Shown: positions 1-9,077 of the stretch, one piece after another
How the letters are laid out: the number at the start of each line of letters is the position of its first letter
How positions within the stretch are numbered: position 1 is the first letter of the stretch
Source: Wohlfahrtiimonas larvae_A
Lineage (GTDB): Bacteria > Pseudomonadota > Gammaproteobacteria > Cardiobacteriales > Wohlfahrtiimonadaceae
DNA: 64,000 nt
Assembly: GCA_040394195.1 (NCBI GenBank)
Contig: JBEBSR010000005.1
Coordinates: 15,188 to 79,187, forward strand
Direction of reading: 5' to 3'
The notes under the pieces: model-generated
What the model was told of the DNA's origin: nothing
Seen by the model: only the letters and a program-made list of their open reading frames with translations
The model's database searches: none
Made by a program: the position numbers and the translations under genes

Positions 1-34
1 TGGATAAATTCTATAGAGTTTATCCAGTTTTTTT
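1..34 (+). terminator. Rho-independent terminator of a gene left of the window
   Basis: TGGATAAA at 1-8 pairs with TTTATCCA at 19-26, and a run of seven T follows at 28-34. The 5' arm starts at the first base of the window, so the stem may be longer. It closes a plus-strand transcript that begins outside the window and separates it from the citrate locus. Confidence 0.75.
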
Positions 35-59
35 ATGGCTTGAGTATTGAGAAATAGCT

Positions 60-839
60 ATGTTGAGTGAAGCAGGTTTTGATTTTGAATTAAGTAATGC
101 GGCATTTGAAGTCGATGATTTACAAGGCTTCTTAAAGCATATTCGATTAGTTATGCCATTGATTAATCAACTACAAAATATTACTTTTTTCGTAAAAGAT
201 ACTGAGGGTAATTATGTGATTGCCAATCAGAATTTAGTTTATCGTTCGCAAAAAAAAGATGTTTCTGAACTAATTGGTCAAAAAGCAGAAGAAGTCTTTG
301 GAGTAGTTGGTGCGGCATTCACTAATCAAGATTTAGAAGTCATGACAAATAAACCTCTCATTAATCATTTAGAATTACATCACTATAAATCGGGTTTATT
401 GGGATGGTGCATGGCAACAAAAATTCCATTAATAGATCCAATGGGTATTGTTGTTGGAATGGTTGGAATGGCGATAGATTTACAAGATGAAAAAGAAAAT
501 AGACCAAAGATTAACTCTAAATTGAGTAAAGTTGAACAATATATAAGCCAAAATTTTCAAGAAAATATGACAATTGAAGATTTAGCACATATTGCCAACT
601 TGTCAAAGTCACAACTCAATCGTCAATTTAAAAATATTTTTCAGATGACACCCTTACAATTAATCCATAAGAAACGTTTTGACTTAGCGATTTCTTTATT
701 ATCTCAAGACATTTCTATTACAGAAATTTCATTAAAGTGCGGCTACAGTGACCACAGCGCATTTAGCCGAAAATTTAAAGAAGTGACACAAATGTCACCC
801 AGTGAGTTTAAAGAGAGAGTTTACCAAACTAAATCTTAA
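60..839 (+). CDS. PAS-domain AraC-family transcriptional regulator
   Basis: The protein has 259 residues. Residues about 30-145 look like a PAS-type sensor domain (NITFFVKDTEGNYVIAN near 40), and about 155-255 form a two-helix-turn-helix AraC DNA-binding domain (TIEDLAHIANLSKSQLNRQF, then ITEISLKCGYSDHSAFSRKF). It reads towards citS, which starts 94 bases downstream, so it is a good candidate for a local regulator of citrate genes. The ligand cannot be read from the sequence. This would be a second regulator in addition to the CitAB pair at the other end of the locus. The family assignment is firm; the target is inferred from position. Confidence 0.85.
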   Translation: MLSEAGFDFELSNAAFEVDDLQGFLKHIRLVMPLINQLQNITFFVKDTEGNYVIANQNLVYRSQKKDVSELIGQKAEEVFGVVGAAFTNQDLEVMTNKPLINHLELHHYKSGLLGWCMATKIPLIDPMGIVVGMVGMAIDLQDEKENRPKINSKLSKVEQYISQNFQENMTIEDLAHIANLSKSQLNRQFKNIFQMTPLQLIHKKRFDLAISLLSQDISITEISLKCGYSDHSAFSRKFKEVTQMSPSEFKERVYQTKS

Positions 840-933
840 GTTTAATTACTTTCATTAGTTACGTAAGTAGTGAAAATGTAGTTCTCCATGTTACAAAGAA
901 TTTACTTTTTATAGTAATCTTGGGGACTCAAAC

Positions 934-2229
934 ATGGCGGAGAATAGTAGTTTTTCTAATAAAGGCAAGTGGATGGAGATGCAAATAGGCATTCTTCCAT
1001 TACCTGTTTATATTGTATTGGCAGCCATTATTTTATTAGCTGCTTATGTGGGTAAATTACCTGTCGATATGATTGGTGGTTTCGCGCTTATGATGATTAT
1101 AGGTATGTTATTAGGCGATTTGGGCTTAAAAATTCCTATTTTAAAAGATATTGGTGGACCAGCAATATTATCTATTTTTATTCCATCAATTCTCGTTTTT
1201 TATAATGTTTTTAATAAAAATACCATTGATGCGATCACTGCTGTCACTAAAACATCTAACTTCTTGTATTTTTATATTGCTTGCTTGGTTACAGGTAGCA
1301 TTTTAGGCATGGTTAGAAAAACATTAATTAGTGGGTTTGTACGATTATTTGTACCATTAATTGTCGGTACAGTGGCATCTTGTATTGTTGGTACATTAGT
1401 AGGAACAGTATTGGGTTTAGGGACATTTGAATCTTTCTTCTACATTGTTGTGCCAATTATTTCTGGTGGTATTGGTGAAGGTATTTTACCTTTATCTATT
1501 GGTTACTCTGCTGTTTTGGGTAAAAGCCCAGAAGATTTTATTGGTATGTTAGTACCTGCTGCGATGTTGGGCAATGTTGTAGCAATTATGTCTGCTGGCT
1601 TTTTACATCGTTTAGGTATCAAGAAACCACATCTAACAGGTAATGGAACACTTGTTAAATCAGGTGATGAAATTTTTGAAGAAAGAAAAGAGCTTCCATT
1701 TAATGTTTCTTTAATGGGGGCTGGCATGGTTTTAGCATGCAGTGCTTTTATTTTGGGTGGTTTGTTGAATACGATTATTCCAATTCCCGCTCCAATCATT
1801 ATGATTATCAGCGTTGCATTAATTAAATTACTTGCGATTTTGCCAGAAAAAATGGAAGTGGGAGCTTATCAATTCTATCGTTTTGTTGCGACTAATTTAA
1901 CATGGGCATTATTAGTAGGTGTCGGTGTTTTATATACGCCATGGGATAAAGTATTACAGGCTATTAGTCCTGCTTATGTCATTACCGTTGTTGCAACTGT
2001 TTTAACAATGATTACGTCAGGCTTTTTTGTGGGTAAATATATGAAGATGTACCCGATTGAGGCAGCTATTGTTACTGGGACTCACAGTGGATTAGGTGGT
2101 ACAGGCGATGTTGCAATTTTATCAGCAGCAAATCGTATGGAGCTTATGCCTTTTGCACAAATTGCGACCCGTTTAGGTGGTGCAGGTGTTGTTGTGCTTG
2201 CTGTCATTATCATGCGATTGATGGCTTAA
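934..2229 (+). CDS. citS: Citrate:sodium symporter, 2-hydroxycarboxylate transporter family
   Basis: This 431-residue polytopic inner-membrane protein carries both signatures of the 2HCT family: a GGIGEG loop at about 178-183 and a GGTGDVAILSAANRM loop at about 388-402. An arginine at 413 (ATRLGGA) sits where CitS has its citrate-binding arginine. Family members import citrate, malate or other 2-hydroxycarboxylates with Na+ or by exchange. Citrate is the likely substrate because citrate lyase genes follow directly, with citD starting 16 bases downstream. GGGGA at 922-926 is a good ribosome binding site for the ATG. A CitP-like citrate/acetate exchanger cannot be excluded. Confidence 0.9.
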   Translation: MAENSSFSNKGKWMEMQIGILPLPVYIVLAAIILLAAYVGKLPVDMIGGFALMMIIGMLLGDLGLKIPILKDIGGPAILSIFIPSILVFYNVFNKNTIDAITAVTKTSNFLYFYIACLVTGSILGMVRKTLISGFVRLFVPLIVGTVASCIVGTLVGTVLGLGTFESFFYIVVPIISGGIGEGILPLSIGYSAVLGKSPEDFIGMLVPAAMLGNVVAIMSAGFLHRLGIKKPHLTGNGTLVKSGDEIFEERKELPFNVSLMGAGMVLACSAFILGGLLNTIIPIPAPIIMIISVALIKLLAILPEKMEVGAYQFYRFVATNLTWALLVGVGVLYTPWDKVLQAISPAYVITVVATVLTMITSGFFVGKYMKMYPIEAAIVTGTHSGLGGTGDVAILSAANRMELMPFAQIATRLGGAGVVVLAVIIMRLMA

Positions 2230-2245
2230 AATTTTGGAGACCAAC

Positions 2246-2524
2246 ATGATTAAAGTAAGCGCAGGCACACTGGAATCTAATGACATTTGGATAACATTAG
2301 AAGTTTTAGAAAACGGTGACCATATCACTATTGAGTTAGAAAGTATTGTAATGGCTCAATTTGGTGATTCTATAAGAGAAACATTATTAAATTTGGTTCA
2401 AACGAGAGCTAAGAGTTGTGGCCTTTTGATTAAAGCTATAGATAAAGGTGCTCTACCATACACTATCGAAGCAAGAATGGTAACTGCGTTATCGAGAGCC
2501 AATCTTTTAAAAGGAGAAAAATAA
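2246..2524 (+). CDS. citD: Citrate lyase acyl carrier protein (gamma subunit)
   Basis: This 92-residue protein is the acyl carrier of citrate lyase and holds the 2'-(5''-triphosphoribosyl)-3'-dephospho-CoA prosthetic group. The attachment motif AGTLESND lies at residues 6-13, so Ser11 is the expected modified serine. The ATG at 2246 is preferred over an in-frame TTG at 2234 because GGAGA at 2236-2240 is a ribosome binding site for it. The stop overlaps the citE start by one base (TAATG), which implies translational coupling of the lyase subunits. Confidence 0.93.
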   Translation: MIKVSAGTLESNDIWITLEVLENGDHITIELESIVMAQFGDSIRETLLNLVQTRAKSCGLLIKAIDKGALPYTIEARMVTALSRANLLKGEK

Positions 2525-3390
2525 TGAATTTATTAAGATCATTATTATTCTTACCAGGTAACAATCCTGGGATGTTACAGAATGCTGGAGTCTTTGGAGC
2601 AGATGGTATTATTTTTGATTTGGAAGATGCAGTTTCTCCTCTTGAAAAAGATTCAGCAAGGCACTTGGTTTATTATGCATTGATTAATAATGAGTATGGT
2701 CCAACCAAAACTATTGTAAGAATTAATCCATTAATTTATGGTGGGCGTGATGATATCGCAATGATTGCTCAGGCAAAACCAGATGCTTTAATGCTTCCTA
2801 TGATTCAACATCCGAATGAATTGTTAGAAATTATTGAATTAATAGATCGTCATGCAGATGGTAAAAAAATAGATGTTATTCCATTAATTGAAACAGCTGG
2901 TGGAATCGCAAATATTGATGCAATTGCAGGTACAAGTGATCGAATTTTAGCATTGGCTTTTGGTGCTGAAGATTATAGTGTTTCTATTGGTACAGAAAGA
3001 ACAACAGAAGGCACTGAAATATTATTTGCAAGGCAAAAAATGGTTAATGCAGCTGCTGCGCACGGCTTAACTGCGATTGATACACCATTTACTGATGTGC
3101 AAGATAAAGAAGGTTTATTGAAAGATACTCTTTATGCTAAGCAAATAGGATTTAAAGGCAAACTAGCGATTAATCCACGACAAATTGAGAGCATTCACAA
3201 GGCTTTTACACCATCTAAAAATGAAATTAAGTGGTCAATGAGGGTGTTAGAGGCAATCAATATTGCAAAACAAAAAGGTTCAGGTGTGATTGCATTAGAT
3301 GGAAAAATGATTGATGCCCCGATTGTATCACGCGCAGAAAGAACAATTAAAATTGCCCAACATTTGAATTTAATTATGGGGGAACAATAA
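2524..3390 (+). CDS. citE: Citrate lyase beta subunit (citryl-ACP lyase)
   Basis: At 288 residues this is full length for CitE. It cleaves citryl-ACP to oxaloacetate and acetyl-ACP in the cytoplasm. The HpcH/HpaI aldolase-type barrel is recognisable from the N-terminal LRSLLFLPGNNPGML, the ADGIIFDLEDAVSP segment near 27-40, and AFGAEDYS near 155. The gene overlaps citD and citF by one base at each end (TAATG junctions), so the three subunits should be made in linked amounts. Confidence 0.95.
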   Translation: MNLLRSLLFLPGNNPGMLQNAGVFGADGIIFDLEDAVSPLEKDSARHLVYYALINNEYGPTKTIVRINPLIYGGRDDIAMIAQAKPDALMLPMIQHPNELLEIIELIDRHADGKKIDVIPLIETAGGIANIDAIAGTSDRILALAFGAEDYSVSIGTERTTEGTEILFARQKMVNAAAAHGLTAIDTPFTDVQDKEGLLKDTLYAKQIGFKGKLAINPRQIESIHKAFTPSKNEIKWSMRVLEAINIAKQKGSGVIALDGKMIDAPIVSRAERTIKIAQHLNLIMGEQ

Positions 3391-4937
3391 TGAAAAATTT
3401 AGTTGGTAGAGAATTGCCAGAGTTTATAGAAGGTTATGGTGTCGTTAAGCCATTTAATGGTGCATTCAGCACAACACCAGATATGAATCGATATGCGCCT
3501 AAAGTTAAATACTCATTACCTGCTCAGGATAAAATCTTAGAGGATTTAGAGGCTGTATTTAAGAATATTCCTATAGTTGATGGTATGACATTAGGTTTCC
3601 ATCATCATTTTAGAAATGGTGATTTTGTTGTTAATAAGGTGATGGCTGTCGCGCATAAGCTCAATATTAAAAATTTAACAGTCGCACTGAGTTCTATTTT
3701 TCCTGTACATGCACCATTAGTTGATTACATGAAAGATGAGACCGTTACTCAAATTGATACAAACTATATGTCTGGACCAGTTGCTCAGGCAATTTCTGAA
3801 GGCAAGCTGAAAAAAACTGCCATTTTGAGAACTCATGGTGGGAGGGCAAGAGCTATAGAATGTGGGCAATTAAAGGTTGATGTTGCTTTTATTGCAGCAC
3901 CTTGTGTTGATACATATGGCAATATTAATGGTGTAGAAGGTGATGTTGCATGTGGTTCTTTAGGTTATGCTTTTCCTGATATGGAATATGCTGAACATGT
4001 CGTGGCTGTAACTAATAATATATTACCTTATCCTTTGAATCGTATTTCTATACCACAAACACGAGTCGACTATATTGTAGAATTGGATGAAATTGGAGAC
4101 CCTAAAGGAATTGTGTCAGGCACAACTACTATTACAAAGGACCCCGTGCAATTAAAGATTGCTTCACTAGCCGCAAAAGCGATTGAGTGTTCAGGATTAT
4201 TAAAAAATGGTTTCTCTTTTCAAACAGGTGCTGGTGGTGCATCTCTAGCAGTGGCTGAATATATTCGAGAAATGATGAAAGAACAAAATATTACGGGTAG
4301 TTTTGCATTAGGTGGCATTACAGGTTATTTGGTTCAAATGTTAGAAGAAGGATTATTTAAGAACCTATTAGATGTTCAAGGGTTTGATTTAGAAGCCATC
4401 AGGTCTTTAAGAGATAATCCAAATCATATGGAAATTGGCGCTGGCATGTATGCTAATCCATTTAATTCAGGTTGTGTTGTCAATCAACTAGATTGCGTGG
4501 TATTAGGGGCAACTGAGATGGATACATCATTCAATGTTAATGTTACCACAAGCTCCAATGGTTTAATTATGGGAGGGTCAGGTGGGCACAGTGATACCGC
4601 GGCAGGTGCTAAATTAACAATTGTAACAGCTAATTTATTACGTAGCCGTTTGCCAATTATTCGTGATGACATTATGGTAATCACTACACCAGGTGAAACT
4701 GTGGATGTGTTAGTGACAGAGTATGGTATTTGTGTGAACCCATGTAGACAAGATTTAATTGAGTTATACACACAGAATAAACTCCCTTTATTTAGTATTG
4801 AAGAGATGAAAGAGCTTGCTGAAAAGAAAGCTGGTAAATCTCAGGTTGCTGAAGTTAATAAAGATCGAATAGTTGGCATTTTAGAATATAGAGATGGCAC
4901 TGTTATTGATCTCATTTATTCAATAAAAAATAGTTAG
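3390..4937 (+). CDS. citF: Citrate lyase alpha subunit (citrate:acetyl-ACP transferase)
   Basis: The protein has 515 residues, the normal length for CitF. It exchanges the acetyl group on CitD for citrate, the first half of the lyase reaction. Visible family signatures are the glycine-rich TGAGGAS loop at 279-285 and GGSGGHSDTAAG at about 395-406, in the CoA-transferase-like fold. It is the last of the tightly coupled D-E-F genes. A 60-base gap containing a strong hairpin follows before citC. Confidence 0.95.
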   Translation: MKNLVGRELPEFIEGYGVVKPFNGAFSTTPDMNRYAPKVKYSLPAQDKILEDLEAVFKNIPIVDGMTLGFHHHFRNGDFVVNKVMAVAHKLNIKNLTVALSSIFPVHAPLVDYMKDETVTQIDTNYMSGPVAQAISEGKLKKTAILRTHGGRARAIECGQLKVDVAFIAAPCVDTYGNINGVEGDVACGSLGYAFPDMEYAEHVVAVTNNILPYPLNRISIPQTRVDYIVELDEIGDPKGIVSGTTTITKDPVQLKIASLAAKAIECSGLLKNGFSFQTGAGGASLAVAEYIREMMKEQNITGSFALGGITGYLVQMLEEGLFKNLLDVQGFDLEAIRSLRDNPNHMEIGAGMYANPFNSGCVVNQLDCVVLGATEMDTSFNVNVTTSSNGLIMGGSGGHSDTAAGAKLTIVTANLLRSRLPIIRDDIMVITTPGETVDVLVTEYGICVNPCRQDLIELYTQNKLPLFSIEEMKELAEKKAGKSQVAEVNKDRIVGILEYRDGTVIDLIYSIKNS

Positions 4938-4943
4938 TTAGAT

Positions 4944-4976
4944 GATAGGCTTTACATTGTGATAGTAAAGCCTATC
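4944..4976 (+). repeat. 12-bp perfect inverted repeat between citF and citC
   Basis: GATAGGCTTTAC at 4944-4955 pairs perfectly with GTAAAGCCTATC at 4965-4976 around a nine-base loop. No T run follows, so it is unlikely to be a strong terminator. It is the only sizeable gap between citD and citG and may be an RNA processing or stability element that sets the lyase subunits apart from the accessory genes. Confidence 0.7.
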
Positions 4977-4997
4977 CTAAAATAATATGGGAGCGAT

Positions 4998-6008
4998 ATG
5001 TCATATATTTATAATCATATTACGAAGGAACATAATGTTGCGTACCAAGAAATAAAAGAGTTTTTAGAGCAAAATAATCTTTTAATGGATTGTAATGTGA
5101 CAGATTTTATAGAAGTACGTGATAAGTCTATATTGGTGGCTTGTGCAGGTTGGGATGGCAATATTATCAAATGTGTTGCAATTAATGAAAATGATAGAGG
5201 CTCAGGAATATCATTATCTATGCTGAGCGAAGTGCAAAAACTAGCGATATCACAAGGTTATTCAGAGCTGTTTTTATTTACCAAGCCATGTAATGTAGAG
5301 CTGTTTAAAGCCGCAGGATTTTACCCAATCATCATCCATGACAAAGTGGTACTGATGGAGAATAGCCAGAATCGTTTCGCAAAATTTTGTCATCATTTAA
5401 CACAATATCAAAAAATCGATGGTGTAAGTGGTGCGATAGTTATGAATGCTAATCCTTTCACTCTAGGCCATCAGTATTTAATCCAGAAAGCTTTAGAAAA
5501 TTGTGATTGGTTACATGTTTTTGTTGTACAAGAGAATTTATCATTTTTTAGCTTTGAAGATCGTTATCAGTTAGTTCAAGAAGGAACAAAACAGTTCGAT
5601 AGGGTAACGGTTCATAAAGGATCTGACTATATTATTTCTCGTGCATCATTTCCTAATTATTTTTTAAAAGATACTAATTTAGTATCAAGCAGTCATGCTG
5701 GCTTAGATTTATCAATTTTTAGAAAATTTATTGCGCCAGCATTAAACATTAGTTGTCGTTTTGTCGGAACAGAACCTACAGACATGATTACTCGGCAATA
5801 TAATGAAGAAATGGTGCATTATTTACAGGAAACACAAGGTGAATCTCTTGCCATTAATGTAATAGAGATCCCTAGGATATCGATCACAGCAAATGTTATA
5901 TCAGCATCTTCTGTTAGGCGATATTTAGCAGATCAAAATTTTGATGCAATTGCTCAGTTAGTACCAGATTCTACATTGAAATATTTAGTAGAAAGGTATA
6001 AAAAATGA
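4998..6008 (+). CDS. citC: [Citrate (pro-3S)-lyase] ligase
   Basis: This 336-residue protein acetylates the CitD prosthetic group with ATP and acetate, which activates citrate lyase. An N-terminal GNAT-like segment (about 30-120, ACAGWDGNIIKCVAI) precedes a nucleotidyltransferase domain with NPFTLGH at 152-158, the HxGH-type ATP site, and an SASSVRR motif near the C-terminus. GGGAG just upstream supports the ATG. The stop overlaps the citG start by four bases (ATGA). Confidence 0.93.
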   Translation: MSYIYNHITKEHNVAYQEIKEFLEQNNLLMDCNVTDFIEVRDKSILVACAGWDGNIIKCVAINENDRGSGISLSMLSEVQKLAISQGYSELFLFTKPCNVELFKAAGFYPIIIHDKVVLMENSQNRFAKFCHHLTQYQKIDGVSGAIVMNANPFTLGHQYLIQKALENCDWLHVFVVQENLSFFSFEDRYQLVQEGTKQFDRVTVHKGSDYIISRASFPNYFLKDTNLVSSSHAGLDLSIFRKFIAPALNISCRFVGTEPTDMITRQYNEEMVHYLQETQGESLAINVIEIPRISITANVISASSVRRYLADQNFDAIAQLVPDSTLKYLVERYKK

Positions 6009-6871
6009 AGTTGTTAGAATATACATTCTTGAATAATCTTGCAGCAACTGCTTTAAAGTCTGAAGTGTTATTGAGCCCAAAACCTGGCTTGGTTGATCGT
6101 TTGAATAATGGTGCACATTGTGACATGAATGTTGAATTATTTATGAAAAGTGCAGACATTATTTCAACTTACATGGAACATTTTGTATCTATAGGGTGGG
6201 AAAATAGGTTTTTGCCATCAAGTGTGCTGTTGCCAATTATTAGAGAAGTTGGGATCCAGTGTGAAGCAGATATGTTTAATGTAACGCATGGTATTAATAC
6301 ACATAAAGGCGCAATTTTTTCTTTTGCTTTGATCGGTACTGCTATGGGGAAGTATTGGGATAATATTGATAGGGTTTCAATTGATGATTTATGTAATGAG
6401 GTTGCTAATATTTGTTCGGGTATTGTTAACAATGAGTTGAAAAATTCAGATGAGCAGAATACTGCAGGGCAAAAAATTTTTAAAAAGTATGGTATTGCTG
6501 GCGCACGAGGAGAAGCTGAACATGGCTTTCGGTCAGTGAGACTGATTGCTTTGCCTATTCTAGAGGAGTTATCAGGTCTGCATTCTGAAGAACAAATATA
6601 TTTACACATATTAATGAGCCTAGTTGCATATACCAATGATACAAATATTATTTCACGCAAAGATATGAAAGGATTGATGTTTGCACAAGATATTGCTAAA
6701 TATTATTTAGATTCAGGTAGTGTTTTTAATGATCACAATTTAATGCGTTTAAAAGGTATTGATAACCTTTTTATCCTTAATAATATTAGCCCAGGTGGTT
6801 GTGCTGACTTATTAGCTATTACATTATATTTAAAAGCATTTCAGGAATGGCAAACAAGTAGAGGTATTTAA
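6005..6871 (+). CDS. citG: Triphosphoribosyl-dephospho-CoA synthase
   Basis: The 288-residue enzyme makes the citrate lyase prosthetic group precursor from ATP and dephospho-CoA. PKPGLVD at 25-31, NTHKGAIFSF near 98 and GARGEAEHGF near 170 are characteristic of CitG/MdcB proteins. CitG rather than MdcB follows from the surrounding citrate lyase genes. It overlaps citC by four bases and abuts citX directly. citG and citX are separate here, not fused. Confidence 0.93.
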   Translation: MKLLEYTFLNNLAATALKSEVLLSPKPGLVDRLNNGAHCDMNVELFMKSADIISTYMEHFVSIGWENRFLPSSVLLPIIREVGIQCEADMFNVTHGINTHKGAIFSFALIGTAMGKYWDNIDRVSIDDLCNEVANICSGIVNNELKNSDEQNTAGQKIFKKYGIAGARGEAEHGFRSVRLIALPILEELSGLHSEEQIYLHILMSLVAYTNDTNIISRKDMKGLMFAQDIAKYYLDSGSVFNDHNLMRLKGIDNLFILNNISPGGCADLLAITLYLKAFQEWQTSRGI

Positions 6872-7438
6872 GTGATGCAATATTGCGAAATGCTAAATGG
6901 TAAACAAGTCTCACTAGATGAAGTTTTATTATCTAAAGAAACTAGACAAAAGACACAATTACAATTGTTACGTCAGCATGATGGCACACTTGTTTACTTG
7001 ACCTTAGTAGCTCCTGGTAATATTAAAAATAATGATGGTTTTAGATATGTTTTTTATAGAGCATTGCTAGACTTTGAGAAACAATGCATACAACAGAAAC
7101 TATCAATTATTTGTCATGGACGAATTATTGAAAACACTGGATTAGAAGCATATTGGATGATTAAAACTGAAGACATGTATTGTGTAAAAAAGCTCTGTAT
7201 AAATTTAGAAGAACGGATGATATATGGGCGATTATGTGATTTTGATGTCATCATTGGTAATTCTATGAATCATCATATAGTTTCTCGAAGTGATTTAAAT
7301 TTATCAGGTCGGAAGTGCCTTGTATGTGGTTCATTTGCACATGTTTGTGCTAGATCACAAGAACATTCTTATACAGATGTTTTAGATAGTGTAAGCGATA
7401 TTATTTGTCAAAGTATTCAAGATATATTAGTGATTTAA
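6872..7438 (+). CDS. citX: Apo-citrate lyase phosphoribosyl-dephospho-CoA transferase
   Basis: This 188-residue protein transfers the prosthetic group to CitD. The CitX signature GRLCDFDVI (about 120-128) and the C-terminal CARSQEHSY segment are visible. Translation could start at the GTG at 6872, immediately after the citG stop, or at the ATG at 6875; the two differ by one residue. The gene lies 22 bases upstream of the sensor kinase gene, so it probably shares its transcript. Confidence 0.92.
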   Translation: MMQYCEMLNGKQVSLDEVLLSKETRQKTQLQLLRQHDGTLVYLTLVAPGNIKNNDGFRYVFYRALLDFEKQCIQQKLSIICHGRIIENTGLEAYWMIKTEDMYCVKKLCINLEERMIYGRLCDFDVIIGNSMNHHIVSRSDLNLSGRKCLVCGSFAHVCARSQEHSYTDVLDSVSDIICQSIQDILVI

Positions 7439-7460
7439 TTCAAAGTAATAGACTTATCAT

Positions 7461-9074
7461 ATGATGAAATTTTTCAGTAAAATAAAGCTGCAAACTAAAA
7501 TATTGCTCTTAGGAGGAGTGATATTAATCTTAGCCATCAGTGTGGGTGGTGTAGTTATTTTAAGGATTGTGGATACATATTTTAATGATATTGCTTTAGA
7601 TAGAGGCAATCATGCAATGAGTGAAATTATCAACCAACCACTTGTTGCTCAATCGCTTATAAATCCAACACCTGAAAACTCGAAAGAATTGGTGAATTTA
7701 ACAAATATTATTCAACGTGCATCAATTGTAGATTTTATAGTGATCATAGATATGGATGGCATTCGTTTAACACATCCTAATCCAAACAAAATTGGATTGT
7801 TAGTAGAGGGTGATGATGTCAGTGATGTATTTTTAGGCAAATCTTATATATCTACAGCTGCTGGCACTTTAGGAAGATCTTTGAGGTTGTTTGAGCCTGT
7901 TTATGATGGAAAACAACAAGTTGGTGCTGTCATTATTGGCATTACAGTAGAGTCTATTAGTTTAATGGCAGCTAAAATATATATGCCAATTATGTATTTT
8001 TTGGCTTTCATTTTATGTGTGACTGTTGTATCAACAGTATATTTAGCTAAGCATATTAAGAAAATATTAAATAATTTAGAGCCACATGAAATAGCAAGGA
8101 TGCTGGAAGAAAAAAACTCTATGTTCCGCACAGTTAAAGAAGGCGTCATTGTGATCAATACATCTGGGTATATTTCACTGATTAATGATGCAGCTAAGAG
8201 AATTCTAGGATTAGATAATCGAATTGAAGGAAATTTTTTTCGGCAGAATATTTATAAAATTGATGATTATTTGGCTAATTCTAGGTTGGAAGATGTTATG
8301 AAATCTCAGATGCCAGAATATGATAGCGAACAAAAATTGGATAATACGATTATTATTACAAACAGAGTGCCATTAATTGTCAAAGGAAAAGTCGTTGGAG
8401 CGATGGCTACTTTTAGAGATATGACTGAACTCAGGAAATTGGCTGAGCGATTAACAGGTGTTAAACGTTATTTAGAAGCACTTCGAGTGCAGCAGCATGA
8501 TTTTTCAAATAAGATGCATGTTATTCATGGATTATTCAGTACACAAAATTATAGCGATTTGGGGGATTACCTTAATGAGCTCATGTACGAATTGAATGAA
8601 GAAGAATATAGCTTAACTGCGTCTGTGAAAGACCCAATTTTACAAAGTTATTTACACAGCAAGTTAAGACATGCTAATGAGTTAGGCGTTAACTTAGATA
8701 TTGATATTCAGAATAATATTGATGTCATAGACAATAAAAGTATTGCCTATTCTTTAGTGACTTTATTAGGTAATTTAATCAACAATGCATTTGATGCTGT
8801 CGCCAATGAAGATGCTAAGGACGTTACTGTGGTTATGTCATTACATGAAGGTCAACTTTTATGCATGATAGAGGACAGTGGAAAAGGTATTAATCCTGAT
8901 GATTTAGATAAAATTATGAATAAAGGTTATTCTTCTAATGGAGAAGGTAGAGGTTACGGCTTATATATTATTCTTAATATATTGAGTGAGTTAAACGGTA
9001 AGATTAGTTTTGATTCTGGAAAAAAAGCTGGCTTTGGTGTTAGCATACAAATACCTCAGAAGAATATTTGGTAA
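7461..9074 (+). CDS. citA: Citrate-type sensor histidine kinase (CitA/DcuS family)
   Basis: The 537-residue kinase has a transmembrane helix at about 12-35, a periplasmic PAS-like sensor at about 40-170 with the RLTHPNPNKIG motif near 102-112, a second transmembrane helix at about 175-195, a cytoplasmic PAS domain (about 215-325), and a CitA/DcuS-type phosphoacceptor box with His346 in QQHDFSNKMH. A GHKL ATPase domain follows, with NLINNAFDA and GRGYGL. Its place at the end of the citrate operon makes citrate the expected signal. CitA and DcuS are close relatives, so a C4-dicarboxylate signal is possible. Confidence 0.9.
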   Translation: MMKFFSKIKLQTKILLLGGVILILAISVGGVVILRIVDTYFNDIALDRGNHAMSEIINQPLVAQSLINPTPENSKELVNLTNIIQRASIVDFIVIIDMDGIRLTHPNPNKIGLLVEGDDVSDVFLGKSYISTAAGTLGRSLRLFEPVYDGKQQVGAVIIGITVESISLMAAKIYMPIMYFLAFILCVTVVSTVYLAKHIKKILNNLEPHEIARMLEEKNSMFRTVKEGVIVINTSGYISLINDAAKRILGLDNRIEGNFFRQNIYKIDDYLANSRLEDVMKSQMPEYDSEQKLDNTIIITNRVPLIVKGKVVGAMATFRDMTELRKLAERLTGVKRYLEALRVQQHDFSNKMHVIHGLFSTQNYSDLGDYLNELMYELNEEEYSLTASVKDPILQSYLHSKLRHANELGVNLDIDIQNNIDVIDNKSIAYSLVTLLGNLINNAFDAVANEDAKDVTVVMSLHEGQLLCMIEDSGKGINPDDLDKIMNKGYSSNGEGRGYGLYIILNILSELNGKISFDSGKKAGFGVSIQIPQKNIW

Positions 9075-9077
9075 GTT

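Noticed and set aside
1503..1799. 98-codon minus-strand frame inside citS
   Set aside because: It lies entirely within a well-supported gene, has no ribosome binding site and gives a low-complexity product.
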